From a virus: 45,225 nucleotides of DNA. Made by a program: the position numbers and the translations under genes. Below the pieces are notes generated by a model. The model made no database searches, was not told the DNA's origin, and saw nothing but the letters and a program-made list of their open reading frames with translations. Shown here in pieces: positions 1-7,531 of the stretch. The stretch is taken from positions 1 through 45,225 of the IMG/VR virus record IMGVR_UViG_3300027759_000145; one strand, 5' to 3'. The number at the start of each line of letters is the position of its first letter. Within the stretch, counting starts at the first letter, position 1.

Positions 1-1
1 A

Positions 2-1510
2 TTACTGAGTTTTTTTGTTATACCCAAAAATCTTTTTCATCTTCTTAATTTCCTCATTAATAAGATTTGTCTTTAATACTTCCGACTCGTTAACCTCTTT
101 TGTGGGTTGTGCGTCTTTTTTATACATTGGAGCTTTTTCTTGTTCTGCTTCTTTTTTCTTTGCTCTGTCTGTTAATTTTTTTCCTGTATCAGTTGCAATA
201 ACATTGGCGGCATCATGTGAATTACCCATTGTGGTGTCGCCGTCTAATGCTTTCTTTACTCTTGCGTTGAATTGTTCAGATGGTTCATTATCATAATCTA
301 AATCTAACAATGTACCACCTCTAAAGTTGCTTACAAATTCGTCTTCTTTTTCCGTATTGTTAGTAACAACTTTTTCTCCTTTTTTATTTGACTCGGGAAA
401 TTCGGGATTACTACCACCTGGTATTTCTAATTGACCTTTGATTTTTTTATTTACGTCATTCAAATTAGCATCGTTTTCTTTACCACTTGCTGAACGTACT
501 TTCTTTTGTGTTTCAAGACCCGGTACAGCAGCTTCGCTAACCATCTTACCGATTAATTTAACTAAATCAGATTCTGTTAAACGTATTGTCTTCTTTTTAG
601 ATTCCATCATATTACCTGAACACTCTGTGCACATACCTTCTTCATTCATCATACCGCCACACTCGTTGCAAGTCTCCATCATTTCATTCATATCACCCAT
701 GTTATTGTCACCACATTCTTCACACATTTCTCCATTCTCATCTAAGTCATCCGGAAACTCTTCAAATTCTTCTTCATGTGAAAATTCAATATCGGGATTT
801 TTCATACTACCACCCGTAATGTAAAAATAATACTCAATTTGTTCTACATCATTAATAAAAATAATATAATCTTCACTATGTACCTTTGTTTTAACTAACT
901 TACCATTTTTTGCCATTCTTAATGGCGCAACCAAGTCTTTTAATTCGCCTAAAGTAGTACAATCAAAAATTTCAGATGGTGTAGACTGAGTGTCTTCTTG
1001 TTGTTCTTTTACATCTTGTTTTTGACCTTTAAGGATTTTAAAATCTTGAGCATCAATTTTACCATTGTGATTCTTATCTAATTTCTTTTGTCCACCAATT
1101 AATTCTTCTTCTACATCGAATTCTTTACCATCAACGGTAAATGTTTTTTCACCGCTTTCTTTTGCTTTAGTCATAGCACCAGTAAATGCGTTACCTTCTT
1201 TTGTTTCAAATTTTTTCATATTTTCAGTTTCTTCTAATTCTTCACCCATTTTATCTAATTTTTCAATCATATCACTATGAGATTCATAATTTGCTTTCTC
1301 AATGATAAATTGTTTTCCCGGATGTTCTTTTTCTAATTTATTAACATGCTCTTCAGCTTCTTCTTGCGTGTCGCAATTAACAACAGGTTCACCTTCACAA
1401 GTTACATGATATTTTTCCATTACACCACCCATTGATTCTTTAAGAATACTTTTTTTAATTTCATCAAAAATGATGCTTTCCATGATTGAGTTTAATTCTT
1501 CAACTTTCAT
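2..1510 (-). CDS. Hypothetical acidic protein with an EF-hand-like loop and three CxxC knuckles
   Basis: 502 aa, complete, ATG start one base after the upstream gene's stop. I do not recognise a function. Residues 145-156 form a canonical EF-hand/dockerin-type loop with D145, N147, N149, D153 and D156 at the calcium positions. Residues 263-297 hold three CxxC pairs (C263/C266, C281/C284, C294/C297), which could bind zinc. Residues 309-320 contain the short motif IRLTESDLVKLI, which I recall from virion-associated proteins of uncultured marine phages. The C-terminal half is highly charged and low in complexity, and the tail is KKMKKIFGY. Composition and position next to other structural-looking genes suggest a virion, core or scaffold component. 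That is inference; an assembly or regulatory role is equally possible. Confidence 0.5.
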   Translation of the reverse strand: MKVEELNSIMESIIFDEIKKSILKESMGGVMEKYHVTCEGEPVVNCDTQEEAEEHVNKLEKEHPGKQFIIEKANYESHSDMIEKLDKMGEELEETENMKKFETKEGNAFTGAMTKAKESGEKTFTVDGKEFDVEEELIGGQKKLDKNHNGKIDAQDFKILKGQKQDVKEQQEDTQSTPSEIFDCTTLGELKDLVAPLRMAKNGKLVKTKVHSEDYIIFINDVEQIEYYFYITGGSMKNPDIEFSHEEEFEEFPDDLDENGEMCEECGDNNMGDMNEMMETCNECGGMMNEEGMCTECSGNMMESKKKTIRLTESDLVKLIGKMVSEAAVPGLETQKKVRSASGKENDANLNDVNKKIKGQLEIPGGSNPEFPESNKKGEKVVTNNTEKEDEFVSNFRGGTLLDLDYDNEPSEQFNARVKKALDGDTTMGNSHDAANVIATDTGKKLTDRAKKKEAEQEKAPMYKKDAQPTKEVNESEVLKTNLINEEIKKMKKIFGYNKKTQ

Positions 1511-1511
1511 A

Positions 1512-2609
1512 CTAAATAAATATCTGTTTTATTTCATTTAATACAATTTTTTGAATTTCATTTTTAGGAATACCCGTATTTTTTGAAACTTCGTTAATTG
1601 CATTTTGTATTTCTTTATCTTCTTTAATAAATTCTAATGCTTCAGTATTACCTTGATTGCAATATGGGAACTTTTTACACTTTTCTTTTATCTTAACAAA
1701 TACGCCACATGGTCCTCCCCATTTAGGAAATTTTTTATCTGTTACTGCTCTACCTTTATAGATACTATCCGGTCCATCAATCTTTAATGGGTCTTTACGT
1801 CCACCTTTAGTTGTCTTACCGAATGCAGGAACATCAAATGCACCTGAAGATGATGAATCTGTTGCTTCTTCAATTTCTTCTTCATTCTCATTTAAATTAG
1901 CGTTAGGTATGGTGTTAATTTTTCTTTTAACCATACCGCCAAATGCGGGTCCTTCAAATGAACCCGATGAACCACTGTCAGTTTCGTCAATATCTTTTTT
2001 TTGTGATTTTACACCTGACATTTTAGAAAATTCTTTTTTACTAAATTGAACATCCTCTTTGTCAAATTTATCAACCATATTATTAAAAACCTTTTTTCGG
2101 TTGCCGGTGTCTTTAATTTGTTTTAAAATTTCTGCTACACCAATAACCATATCATCGTCATGTTCATGAGAATCATTACCACTTGATTTATTTGATTCGT
2201 TCATATTTTCTATTCTTGCAATAAAAACTTTAGGACTAACACCAATAGCGGCGGCGGTACTTAATCTTGTGTTACCCGCAATTAAAATATATCTATCACC
2301 CAATTTTAATATTAAGGGTCTATTATATTCGCCTTTCATAATAGCCTTTGCTAAAATTTTTGGACTTGTCTTGTTATACATTTTAGCAATCTTCATCACC
2401 GCATTTGTATCACCTTTTTGGATTTCATTAGATTCTGTATTTTCTAATTTACCCCATATATCATTGGTTAAAGTTTCTTCTTTAGAACTATTGAAAGCTT
2501 TTACTAATTGTTCTACACTAATATCAACATCTTCATCACGACTCAAGTCTTGAACCGCTCTTTGCAATTCATCCATTTCACCTTCAATGTCGGGTCTTTT
2601 ATTACTCAT
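1512..2609 (-). CDS. ParB/Srx-fold domain protein
   Basis: 365 aa. Residues about 96-133 look like the ParB N-terminal (ParB/Srx) fold: a strand with PLILKLGDRYILIAGNTRLS followed by an AAAIG helix, with the GNTR motif (G112 to R115) in the position of the family's GxxR box. These domains bind or hydrolyse CTP in true ParB proteins, and in phages they also occur as nuclease or modification domains. No helix-turn-helix DNA-binding part is evident, so plasmid-style partition is unlikely. Downstream, a short unit SSG(S/A)F-x2-PAFG occurs twice (about residues 213-224 and 250-262). The C-terminal 75 residues include a small Cys-containing basic stretch (GGPCGVFVKIKEKCKKFPYC) that I recall from other uncultured phage proteins. 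It starts in a TAATG overlap with the gene upstream. Confidence 0.6.
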   Translation of the reverse strand: MSNKRPDIEGEMDELQRAVQDLSRDEDVDISVEQLVKAFNSSKEETLTNDIWGKLENTESNEIQKGDTNAVMKIAKMYNKTSPKILAKAIMKGEYNRPLILKLGDRYILIAGNTRLSTAAAIGVSPKVFIARIENMNESNKSSGNDSHEHDDDMVIGVAEILKQIKDTGNRKKVFNNMVDKFDKEDVQFSKKEFSKMSGVKSQKKDIDETDSGSSGSFEGPAFGGMVKRKINTIPNANLNENEEEIEEATDSSSSGAFDVPAFGKTTKGGRKDPLKIDGPDSIYKGRAVTDKKFPKWGGPCGVFVKIKEKCKKFPYCNQGNTEALEFIKEDKEIQNAINEVSKNTGIPKNEIQKIVLNEIKQIFI

Positions 2610-2848
2610 TATTTAACATTCTTTAATGCGCCTTCCCAAAAAGATTTACGTTGCCATAATGTTTTAAACAATTCAACAACAACCTTGGTAGATAAATCAA
2701 TTATTTTATCATCAATATTCTTAGTACCCAACTCTTTTTGAACCATCTTAATTACTTGGCTATGAGCTTGTGTGGTATCCAAGAAATCTTTTATTTCTTT
2801 TCTTGTAATTCTTTCAATTTCTTTTTTATCTTCGTTACTAAGTGCCAT
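2609..2848 (-). CDS. Small hypothetical protein
   Basis: 79 aa, charged and predicted helical, with no signal peptide or membrane segment. It starts with MALSNEDKKEIERITRKEIK. Its stop overlaps the start of the ParB-domain gene by one base (TAATG), so the two are probably translationally coupled. One base separates it from the gene upstream. No family is recognised. The tight packing and the lack of a better ORF in other frames support it as a real gene; position in the block suggests a structural or assembly role, but nothing in the sequence proves that. Confidence 0.6.
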   Translation of the reverse strand: MALSNEDKKEIERITRKEIKDFLDTTQAHSQVIKMVQKELGTKNIDDKIIDLSTKVVVELFKTLWQRKSFWEGALKNVK

Positions 2849-2849
2849 T

Positions 2850-3359
2850 TTAGTTATTATTTCTTTGACTTATTATTGGTTCCATTGAACTTTTAAACAC
2901 TTCGTTAAACTTAGCTAACTTTTCTAATGTATTTGCAACGTTCTGCTCTAATTTTAACATATCAGCCATTACATATACACCACCTTCTTTACCTGCGATA
3001 AACACAAACTTAATTCCATCGTCAGTTAATGTACCATCCAATCTAATTTGGTCAGGGAATAATGAAAACCCTGGTTCAAAGTTTACAATTTGTGAAACTT
3101 GTTGTCTAAAATTATCTATAATGCCCGAGATTTCATTCTTTTGCTCATCCAATAATTTCATATCAACATCATCAGTGGAATTAATTTTAACATCAACGTC
3201 ATTTACAACAAGAACATCATCTTTCATGTTTTGTTCTGGTTGAGGTTCGTTTTGTGCCATCTCAACTTGTTCCCTTAAAATTTTATTTGACGTGGTTGAT
3301 TCATTGAGTTTCCTCATCATGTTCAACATTTTTTTGTCTAAGTCGTAACTATTTTTCAT
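2850..3359 (-). CDS. Hypothetical protein, probable virion-associated
   Basis: 169 aa. The N-terminal 40 residues are polar and helical; the middle has an acidic run with repeated V-D-V (about residues 50-66). Residues about 95-130 form an alternating hydrophobic pattern (FSLFPDQIRLDGTLTDDGIKF) typical of a beta domain, followed by a helix. No signal or membrane segment is seen. Its start lies 11 bases inside the end of the amidase-fold gene, so the two are tightly linked. I cannot name a family. Placement between that gene and the ParB-domain gene makes a structural or assembly role plausible only by association. Confidence 0.5.
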   Translation of the reverse strand: MKNSYDLDKKMLNMMRKLNESTTSNKILREQVEMAQNEPQPEQNMKDDVLVVNDVDVKINSTDDVDMKLLDEQKNEISGIIDNFRQQVSQIVNFEPGFSLFPDQIRLDGTLTDDGIKFVFIAGKEGGVYVMADMLKLEQNVANTLEKLAKFNEVFKSSMEPIISQRNNN

Positions 3360-3966
3360 TTTTTCTTGAATTGCTAAAGAATACCCTAAAATTAAAAGAA
3401 GGGTTTATATCAGTATAAATACTTGCAAAATTAGATTTACATACAATTCCATTGAAATTTGATGCATTTTCTAAGTATCCTTGCGATGGTACCGTTTGTT
3501 TATATATTTCATGCTTATCACATAAGTGTTCGCACAATTTGGCAAGCGAATCTAATTGTGTTTCGCCGTACTTATCCCAAAAATAATAGTTTCTCCAATT
3601 ACGTATATGTGGCTCAGACCTGTATGGGTCTCCAATCCAATTGTGTAATATACCTGTGATTGTGTTTTTGTTTAACCACCCTAAGTTTTCAACGGCGATT
3701 TTAATTTGTTTTCTATCTACTTTTGGATTGTCAAAGGTGTTTGAACTATAATTGGTGTCGAATAGTTGATAGACCATGCCAAGCTTAGAAACAACAAAAT
3801 GGGGTACGTCTTCGTACTTCCCATTTTTGCGATACTTTATCTTATTTATGAAATCGTCGACACGTCTTTGTGTGTCATAAAGTAAAATCTGTGTTTTTTT
3901 AGATTTTCTTTTATGTATGTTAAGTTGATTTTTATCTAATGTTTCTACATTAAAAATTTCTAACAT
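3349..3966 (-). CDS. N-acetylmuramoyl-L-alanine amidase-fold protein, probably inactive
   Basis: 205 aa. The layout matches the Amidase_2/PGRP fold: a first strand with ILLYDTQRRVDDF (residues 27-39), a central PHFVVSKLGMVYQLFD (55-70), the strand IKIAVENLGWL (88-98), and a final CKSNFASIYTDINPSFNF (176-193) resembling the family's H-x-D-I-x(n)-T-D-P-G-P-x-F end. In active members three zinc ligands sit on the first strand (His), in the final motif (His) and near its end (Cys or Asp). Here those positions read Y30, C176 and D186, so two histidines are missing. It may bind peptidoglycan or serve structurally rather than cut the wall, or use altered metal ligands. The start is two bases after the stop of the -1 extension of the gene upstream. 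Confidence 0.55.
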   Translation of the reverse strand: MLEIFNVETLDKNQLNIHKRKSKKTQILLYDTQRRVDDFINKIKYRKNGKYEDVPHFVVSKLGMVYQLFDTNYSSNTFDNPKVDRKQIKIAVENLGWLNKNTITGILHNWIGDPYRSEPHIRNWRNYYFWDKYGETQLDSLAKLCEHLCDKHEIYKQTVPSQGYLENASNFNGIVCKSNFASIYTDINPSFNFRVFFSNSRKNEK

Positions 3967-3968
3967 TT

Positions 3969-4072
3969 TTATGATTTTTTATCATCAGCTTCCCAATATA
4001 TGTTACGATATTCTGCTGAATTTAACATTTCCTCCGGGCGGTTTTCTATTATTTCTTCGGATGGTTCTGTTA
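3969..4072 (-). other. -1 frame extension of the four-TM protein after an A11 slippery run
   Basis: After the run of 11 A residues, the -1 frame codes for 34 residues, beginning ITEPSEEIIENRPEEMLNSA and ending WEADDKKS, then TAA at 3971-3969, two bases before the ATG of the amidase-fold gene. Its acidic character matches the upstream tail, and its end fits the packing used across the window. A run with A AAA AAA in the zero frame is a classical -1 slippery site and also favours transcriptional slippage. An assembly indel is the plain alternative. Without it, the 100 bases here would be an unusually long gap for this region. Confidence 0.6.
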
Positions 4073-5257
4073 TTTTTTTTTTTCGTCGATTGCGTCATCT
4101 ACGATATCTAACATTTTATCTAATTCTTTTGAATCTGTTTGATAAATTGGTTCGTCATCTTTATCTATTGGGTCAACACCCACATCCCACGCTTCGTCAG
4201 GTTCGGGCGAAGATTCTTCTAATGCTTCTAACATTTCCAATTCATTAAATTCAGCAATTGCTTGGTCAATTTCTTCATCAGTTAAATTGAGTTCGTCACT
4301 TTCCCAACTCTCAATTTTTTTTAAAGCCTCGGCTTGTTTTTCAAGAATTAAAAGATTATTATCTTCTTCCACTTCTTTCATGTGTTGCGCCTGACGTTTA
4401 AAATAATCGTTTCTCATTTTAATTAATTCATCATCTTCTTCAACCTTTAATCTATGTTCGCTGTTAGCTAAAGCACCAACGGGGTCTTCACTTTCATCCT
4501 CATACCCTCGTATTTCATTTTGAATCTCACCAATTCTTTTCATACGTTCGGCAATTCTTTTAAATTCAATTTTCTGTGCTCGTTCTACAATTTCTTCATC
4601 ACTTAACGTTACGCCATCTTTTAATGATGCTTTTTGAAGTTTCTCATATTCTTCTTTAGGTTTTGTGCGTAATAAACGTTCTTCAAGTAACGCTAAATCT
4701 TCTTCAGATAATCTAACCCTTGAAATCTCTCCAATTAAATCGGACGCATCAATTTTTTCTATATTTTCTTCTTTTTTATCACTAACTTTATTTTCTTCTT
4801 CACTGAATTTTACTAACATGTGAAGAAAAGATAATGAAATTAGTGGTAACATACCACCGGAGAGGAACGCCAAGAATCGTTTGTGTCCTATGAAGTCCGT
4901 AGGCTCCACCCCTGTCATTTCTAACAACGGTGATACTAGCTCAACCCAAGATTTAAACGAACTGGCGGTTACATCAATAAATGAATAAGCAAAGAATACA
5001 TTGCCTATGAATTGTATTAATGTAACAATACCAAATGGGAAGTAAATTTTCTTACCCATATTTGCAGAAATTGCTGCAAGTGCTGATAACGCCGCAATCT
5101 CAATACCAACTGATAGGTAGATTGCCCACGTAAGAGGATTTGATATACCGTACCATTGAGTAACGTGTGATATTGAAACCACAGCCACAGTAATGATTGG
5201 TATTAAAAACGCTAATATGATTACCGTTTTGTAATTTTTATGAAACCAAACTTTCAT
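4070..5257 (-). CDS. Membrane protein with four TM segments and a long acidic cytoplasmic tail
   Basis: 395 aa in the zero frame. Four hydrophobic segments lie at about residues 11-32, 42-64, 71-93 and 130-150, followed by about 240 highly charged residues predicted to form coiled coil. I do not recognise the family; it would sit in the host inner membrane with its tail in the cytoplasm. The ATG overlaps the stop of the small upstream gene (TAATG). The zero frame ends directly after an 11-A run (T-run at 4073-4083) with codons GAA AAA AAA AAA TAA. The -1 frame continues with a similarly acidic sequence to 3969, so the natural product is probably about 430 aa, by frameshift or because the run length is misread (see the separate entry). 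Confidence 0.7.
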   Translation of the reverse strand: MKVWFHKNYKTVIILAFLIPIITVAVVSISHVTQWYGISNPLTWAIYLSVGIEIAALSALAAISANMGKKIYFPFGIVTLIQFIGNVFFAYSFIDVTASSFKSWVELVSPLLEMTGVEPTDFIGHKRFLAFLSGGMLPLISLSFLHMLVKFSEEENKVSDKKEENIEKIDASDLIGEISRVRLSEEDLALLEERLLRTKPKEEYEKLQKASLKDGVTLSDEEIVERAQKIEFKRIAERMKRIGEIQNEIRGYEDESEDPVGALANSEHRLKVEEDDELIKMRNDYFKRQAQHMKEVEEDNNLLILEKQAEALKKIESWESDELNLTDEEIDQAIAEFNELEMLEALEESSPEPDEAWDVGVDPIDKDDEPIYQTDSKELDKMLDIVDDAIDEKKK

Positions 5258-5523
5258 TATTTGTTAGATTCTAATTTTTTTATTTCCTCGTCAATCTGTG
5301 TTTGTCTTTGAACGTCTAAAATTTTTCTATCGGATGCTTGGATTGAACGTTTTTCAGATTTTAATCCTTCAATTTGCATTTGTTTATTTAAACGACCTTC
5401 TAAATCTGTCATTTCTTTTCTAACCTTAGTGATTTCTCTTGTGTCACCACAACTCTTTAAAAAACCTAATAATGATATCACCAATACAATCATAGTGAAT
5501 TTTTCTTCGATAAATTTTTTCAT
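5257..5523 (-). CDS. Small single-pass membrane protein with a coiled-coil tail
   Basis: 88 aa. A hydrophobic segment at about residues 9-25 (FTMIVLVISLLGFLKSC) is followed by a charged helical region to the end. The Cys at 25 follows LKS, which is a poor lipobox, so lipidation is possible but not convincing. An N-terminal anchor plus coiled coil is also the shape of inner-membrane spanins, but no outer-membrane partner is seen nearby, so I do not call it one. It lies two bases after the sigma factor gene and overlaps the four-TM gene by one base, so the three are probably co-transcribed. Confidence 0.6.
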   Translation of the reverse strand: MKKFIEEKFTMIVLVISLLGFLKSCGDTREITKVRKEMTDLEGRLNKQMQIEGLKSEKRSIQASDRKILDVQRQTQIDEEIKKLESNK

Positions 5524-5525
5524 GT

Positions 5526-6335
5526 TTATAAATAGTTTAATAGATTGAAACTCTCGTTTCTTAATTTCTTTATTGCCTTATCTCTTAACTGTCTTATACG
5601 TTCTTTTGTACAACCAAACTCATCACCTAAATCTTCTAAGTTACATTCAATACCATTTAAACCATAATATTTCTCAATGATTACCTTTTCTCTATCGTCA
5701 AGAACACTTAACATTCGAGCAACTCGTTTTTTTATTTCTTCTGGTGTGTTGAATATTTCTTCAGGATTCCCCGCGTCCTTATTGGGAATCAAATCAATTA
5801 GTTGGTCACCATCTTCATTAATCTCCTTAAACAATCCCACACAATAAGGTAATGTTGTTGTGTTTTCATTGTTTCCGTCCGTGTAGAACTTATCAATTTT
5901 ATTTGTTTCATTCTTTTTGTTCTTTTGAGCTTCTTGAACTAAGTTAGATGGGAGTCTAATTGTTCTCGCATTATCATTTAATGATGCCATAATGGATTGT
6001 TTAACCCACCACACGGCATATGATATAAATTTCAATCCGCTATTGGGGTCAAAACGTTCTGTTGCCTTAATAAGACCAATATTACCTTCAGATATTAAAT
6101 CTAATAAATCGAGACCTTGTCCTTGATACATTTTAGCAACCGAAATTACAAATCTTAGATTACCTAAAACAAGTTCTTCCAATACTTTATCTTTTTCCTT
6201 TTTGGTTGATTTAGAGTCAAGTAACAATTTAAAGATTTCGTCTTGTCTTTGATGACTTACGATTGGTATTTTACGAATATCTTTAATGTATTGATTAATT
6301 TCGTCGGTGCTGATAAGGACGGCAGGTTTTCTCAT
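5526..6335 (-). CDS. RNA polymerase sigma-70 family sigma factor
   Basis: 269 aa. Directs host RNA polymerase to phage promoters; by position and analogy with T4 gp55 it is the likely late sigma factor. Region 1.2-like sequence is at about residues 9-40. Region 2 is at 54-129 and carries LGNLRFVISVAKMYQGQG, DLISEGNIGLIKA and FISYAVWWVKQSI (core binding and -10 recognition). Region 3 is shortened and divergent (about 130-190). Region 4 is at 205-262, with the helix-turn-helix at 232-256 (LEDLGDEFGCTKERIRQLRDK) for -35 contact. It is far closer to a housekeeping RpoD than to the small, degenerate gp55 of T4, which suggests capture from a host. The upstream gap is AT-rich and holds no clear Shine-Dalgarno sequence. 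Confidence 0.93.
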   Translation of the reverse strand: MRKPAVLISTDEINQYIKDIRKIPIVSHQRQDEIFKLLLDSKSTKKEKDKVLEELVLGNLRFVISVAKMYQGQGLDLLDLISEGNIGLIKATERFDPNSGLKFISYAVWWVKQSIMASLNDNARTIRLPSNLVQEAQKNKKNETNKIDKFYTDGNNENTTTLPYCVGLFKEINEDGDQLIDLIPNKDAGNPEEIFNTPEEIKKRVARMLSVLDDREKVIIEKYYGLNGIECNLEDLGDEFGCTKERIRQLRDKAIKKLRNESFNLLNYL

Positions 6336-6375
6336 AAATTTATGGTATTATATTATACAATATAACTAAAAATTC

Positions 6376-6819
6376 TCAATTTTCAAAATTGTCTAAGAAC
6401 TTTTTTTCTGCTGAAGTAAGACTCTCCATTCCCGTTTTTTCAATCTTGTCCAATAAATCATCCAATTCAAAAACTTCATTAGATTCAGGCTTTACATAAT
6501 CTAAATTCATTATTTTTAAATTGGATGGCTTATAAATAAAATCTTTGATTTCTTGTGGTACATGGGCACTTACTAAATTGTTTCTGTCAAATATAAAATA
6601 AAACCTAACATTATCATTTTTTAGAACGTCAAACATATCTTTAGATAACTTTTGTAATTCACTATCCGAATCAAATATTACTATAACGTTTTCGGAACTC
6701 TCAATCACATATCTAACAGACTTCACGCATTCCATTTCACCAATGACTTCCATACAAAAATATTCTATATCTTCGTGGTCTTCAAACATCCCGAAAATAA
6801 ATAAAATAAATGTGTTCAT
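6376..6819 (-). CDS. Hypothetical protein with a Bacteroidota rhomboid-type C-terminal tail
   Basis: 147 aa. The first 100 residues alternate hydrophobic strands and helices (FILFIFGMFEDHEDIEYF, ENVIVIFDSDSEL, VRFYFIFD) as in a small alpha/beta domain. The last 30 residues, with the core LDDLLDKIEKTGMESLTSAE and ending KKFLDNF, closely resemble the tail found at the end of many Bacteroidota rhomboid-family proteins (pattern LDKIxxxGxxSLTxxEKxFL). There is no rhomboid membrane domain here, so only the tail is shared. Its function is unknown to me; a docking motif for a host factor is one idea. It lies four bases after the anchored protein gene and 40 bases before the sigma gene. Confidence 0.6.
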   Translation of the reverse strand: MNTFILFIFGMFEDHEDIEYFCMEVIGEMECVKSVRYVIESSENVIVIFDSDSELQKLSKDMFDVLKNDNVRFYFIFDRNNLVSAHVPQEIKDFIYKPSNLKIMNLDYVKPESNEVFELDDLLDKIEKTGMESLTSAEKKFLDNFEN

Positions 6820-6823
6820 AAAA

Positions 6824-7480
6824 TTACTTTTTAAGTTTTATTTTCCAATACATACCAACACCAACATACGGTGACATTTTGTTACCGGTGGCTGTGTTAC
6901 TATTAGCTACTCCAACATTAAGTTGAACTAACTTATCTCTCTTAGTTTTTAAAATTAGACCCGCAGAAACGTTACTAACAACATCTTCTTTATTAAACCC
7001 ACCGTTGAAACCCCAATAAACTTGGTTCTTAGGTAATTCTTTAACGATTGTTGTTTCCTTAACCGTTCTTTCTTTAAGATATGCATTCCATTTTCTACCC
7101 AATACTTTATTCTTATAAATTGTATCGGTAATTGAAATCATACCTAAATCATTATCTAATTTTAACGAATCTTTATAGACAACTTTCTTATAAAAATCTC
7201 TAAGGATTGTTAACGTATCTACTTTTGTTAATACAGGTACCTCCACATTTTTTTCAACAATTGTTTCATGGTAAATGTCATCACCTTTCACAATTTTTGT
7301 TTTATAATGGTCAATAATAACTGTATCCACCTTGCGACTTATCAGTTCGTATTTTTTACCATTAACTTTTACAGTTTCACCCGGAATATCGCCACCTTTA
7401 TCTGTAAAGTAGTAATAGGCAACAATACATGCTAATATGATTAGGACAATTGTTTTGATGTCAAGTTTGAAAGTGTTCAT
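6824..7480 (-). CDS. Membrane-anchored beta-rich hypothetical protein
   Basis: 218 aa. A hydrophobic segment at residues 9-25 (IKTIVLIILACIVAYYYF) acts as a signal anchor. It is followed by a charged, strand-rich middle with repeated K-x-D-T units (KVDTVIIDHYKTKI, TKVDTLTILRDF, ITDTIYKNKV). The last 75 residues alternate Gly and aromatics (VYWGFNGGFN, VSAGLILKTK, YVGVGMYWKIKLK) like a half beta-barrel or a membrane-associated sheet. It is probably exported or periplasmic. No enzyme motif is seen. It sits just after the terminator downstream of the ClpP-like gene and has a TATAAATA-type motif upstream (+ strand 7496-7503), so it may open a new transcription unit. Confidence 0.55.
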   Translation of the reverse strand: MNTFKLDIKTIVLIILACIVAYYYFTDKGGDIPGETVKVNGKKYELISRKVDTVIIDHYKTKIVKGDDIYHETIVEKNVEVPVLTKVDTLTILRDFYKKVVYKDSLKLDNDLGMISITDTIYKNKVLGRKWNAYLKERTVKETTIVKELPKNQVYWGFNGGFNKEDVVSNVSAGLILKTKRDKLVQLNVGVANSNTATGNKMSPYVGVGMYWKIKLKK

Positions 7481-7495
7481 TATATCTATTTTATA

Positions 7496-7503
7496 TATAA
7501 ATA
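7496..7503 (-). promoter_or_regulatory. TATTTATA motif upstream of the 7480 gene
   Basis: Reads TATTTATA on the coding strand, 15 bases before the ATG and right after the terminator hairpin. The same element precedes several late-type genes in this window. It is a candidate promoter -10 or start-region element. Confidence 0.35.
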
Positions 7504-7508
7504 TAATG

Positions 7509-7528
7509 AAGGGGACTTTTGTCCCCTT
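7509..7528 (-). terminator. Hairpin terminator after the ClpP-like gene
   Basis: Perfect 8-bp inverted repeat, AAGGGGAC and GTCCCCTT around a 4-base loop, lying three bases past the ClpP stop in the direction of transcription. The tract that follows on the minus strand is AT-rich rather than a clean T run, so termination may be partial. It is the natural end of the unit from primase to ClpP. Confidence 0.65.
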
Positions 7529-7531
7529 TTA

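Noticed and set aside
1512-2609. Plasmid-type partition system
   Set aside because: Only the ParB N-terminal fold is seen; there is no ParA gene, no DNA-binding part and no centromere-like repeats.
4005-4037. Separate 19-codon gene starting after GGAGGAA in the -1 extension
   Set aside because: The extension is in frame from the A-run onward and is better read as the tail of the membrane protein; other genes here lack such ribosome sites.
5257-5523. Inner-membrane spanin
   Set aside because: One anchor and a coiled coil fit, but no partner lipoprotein or nearby lysis genes are seen.
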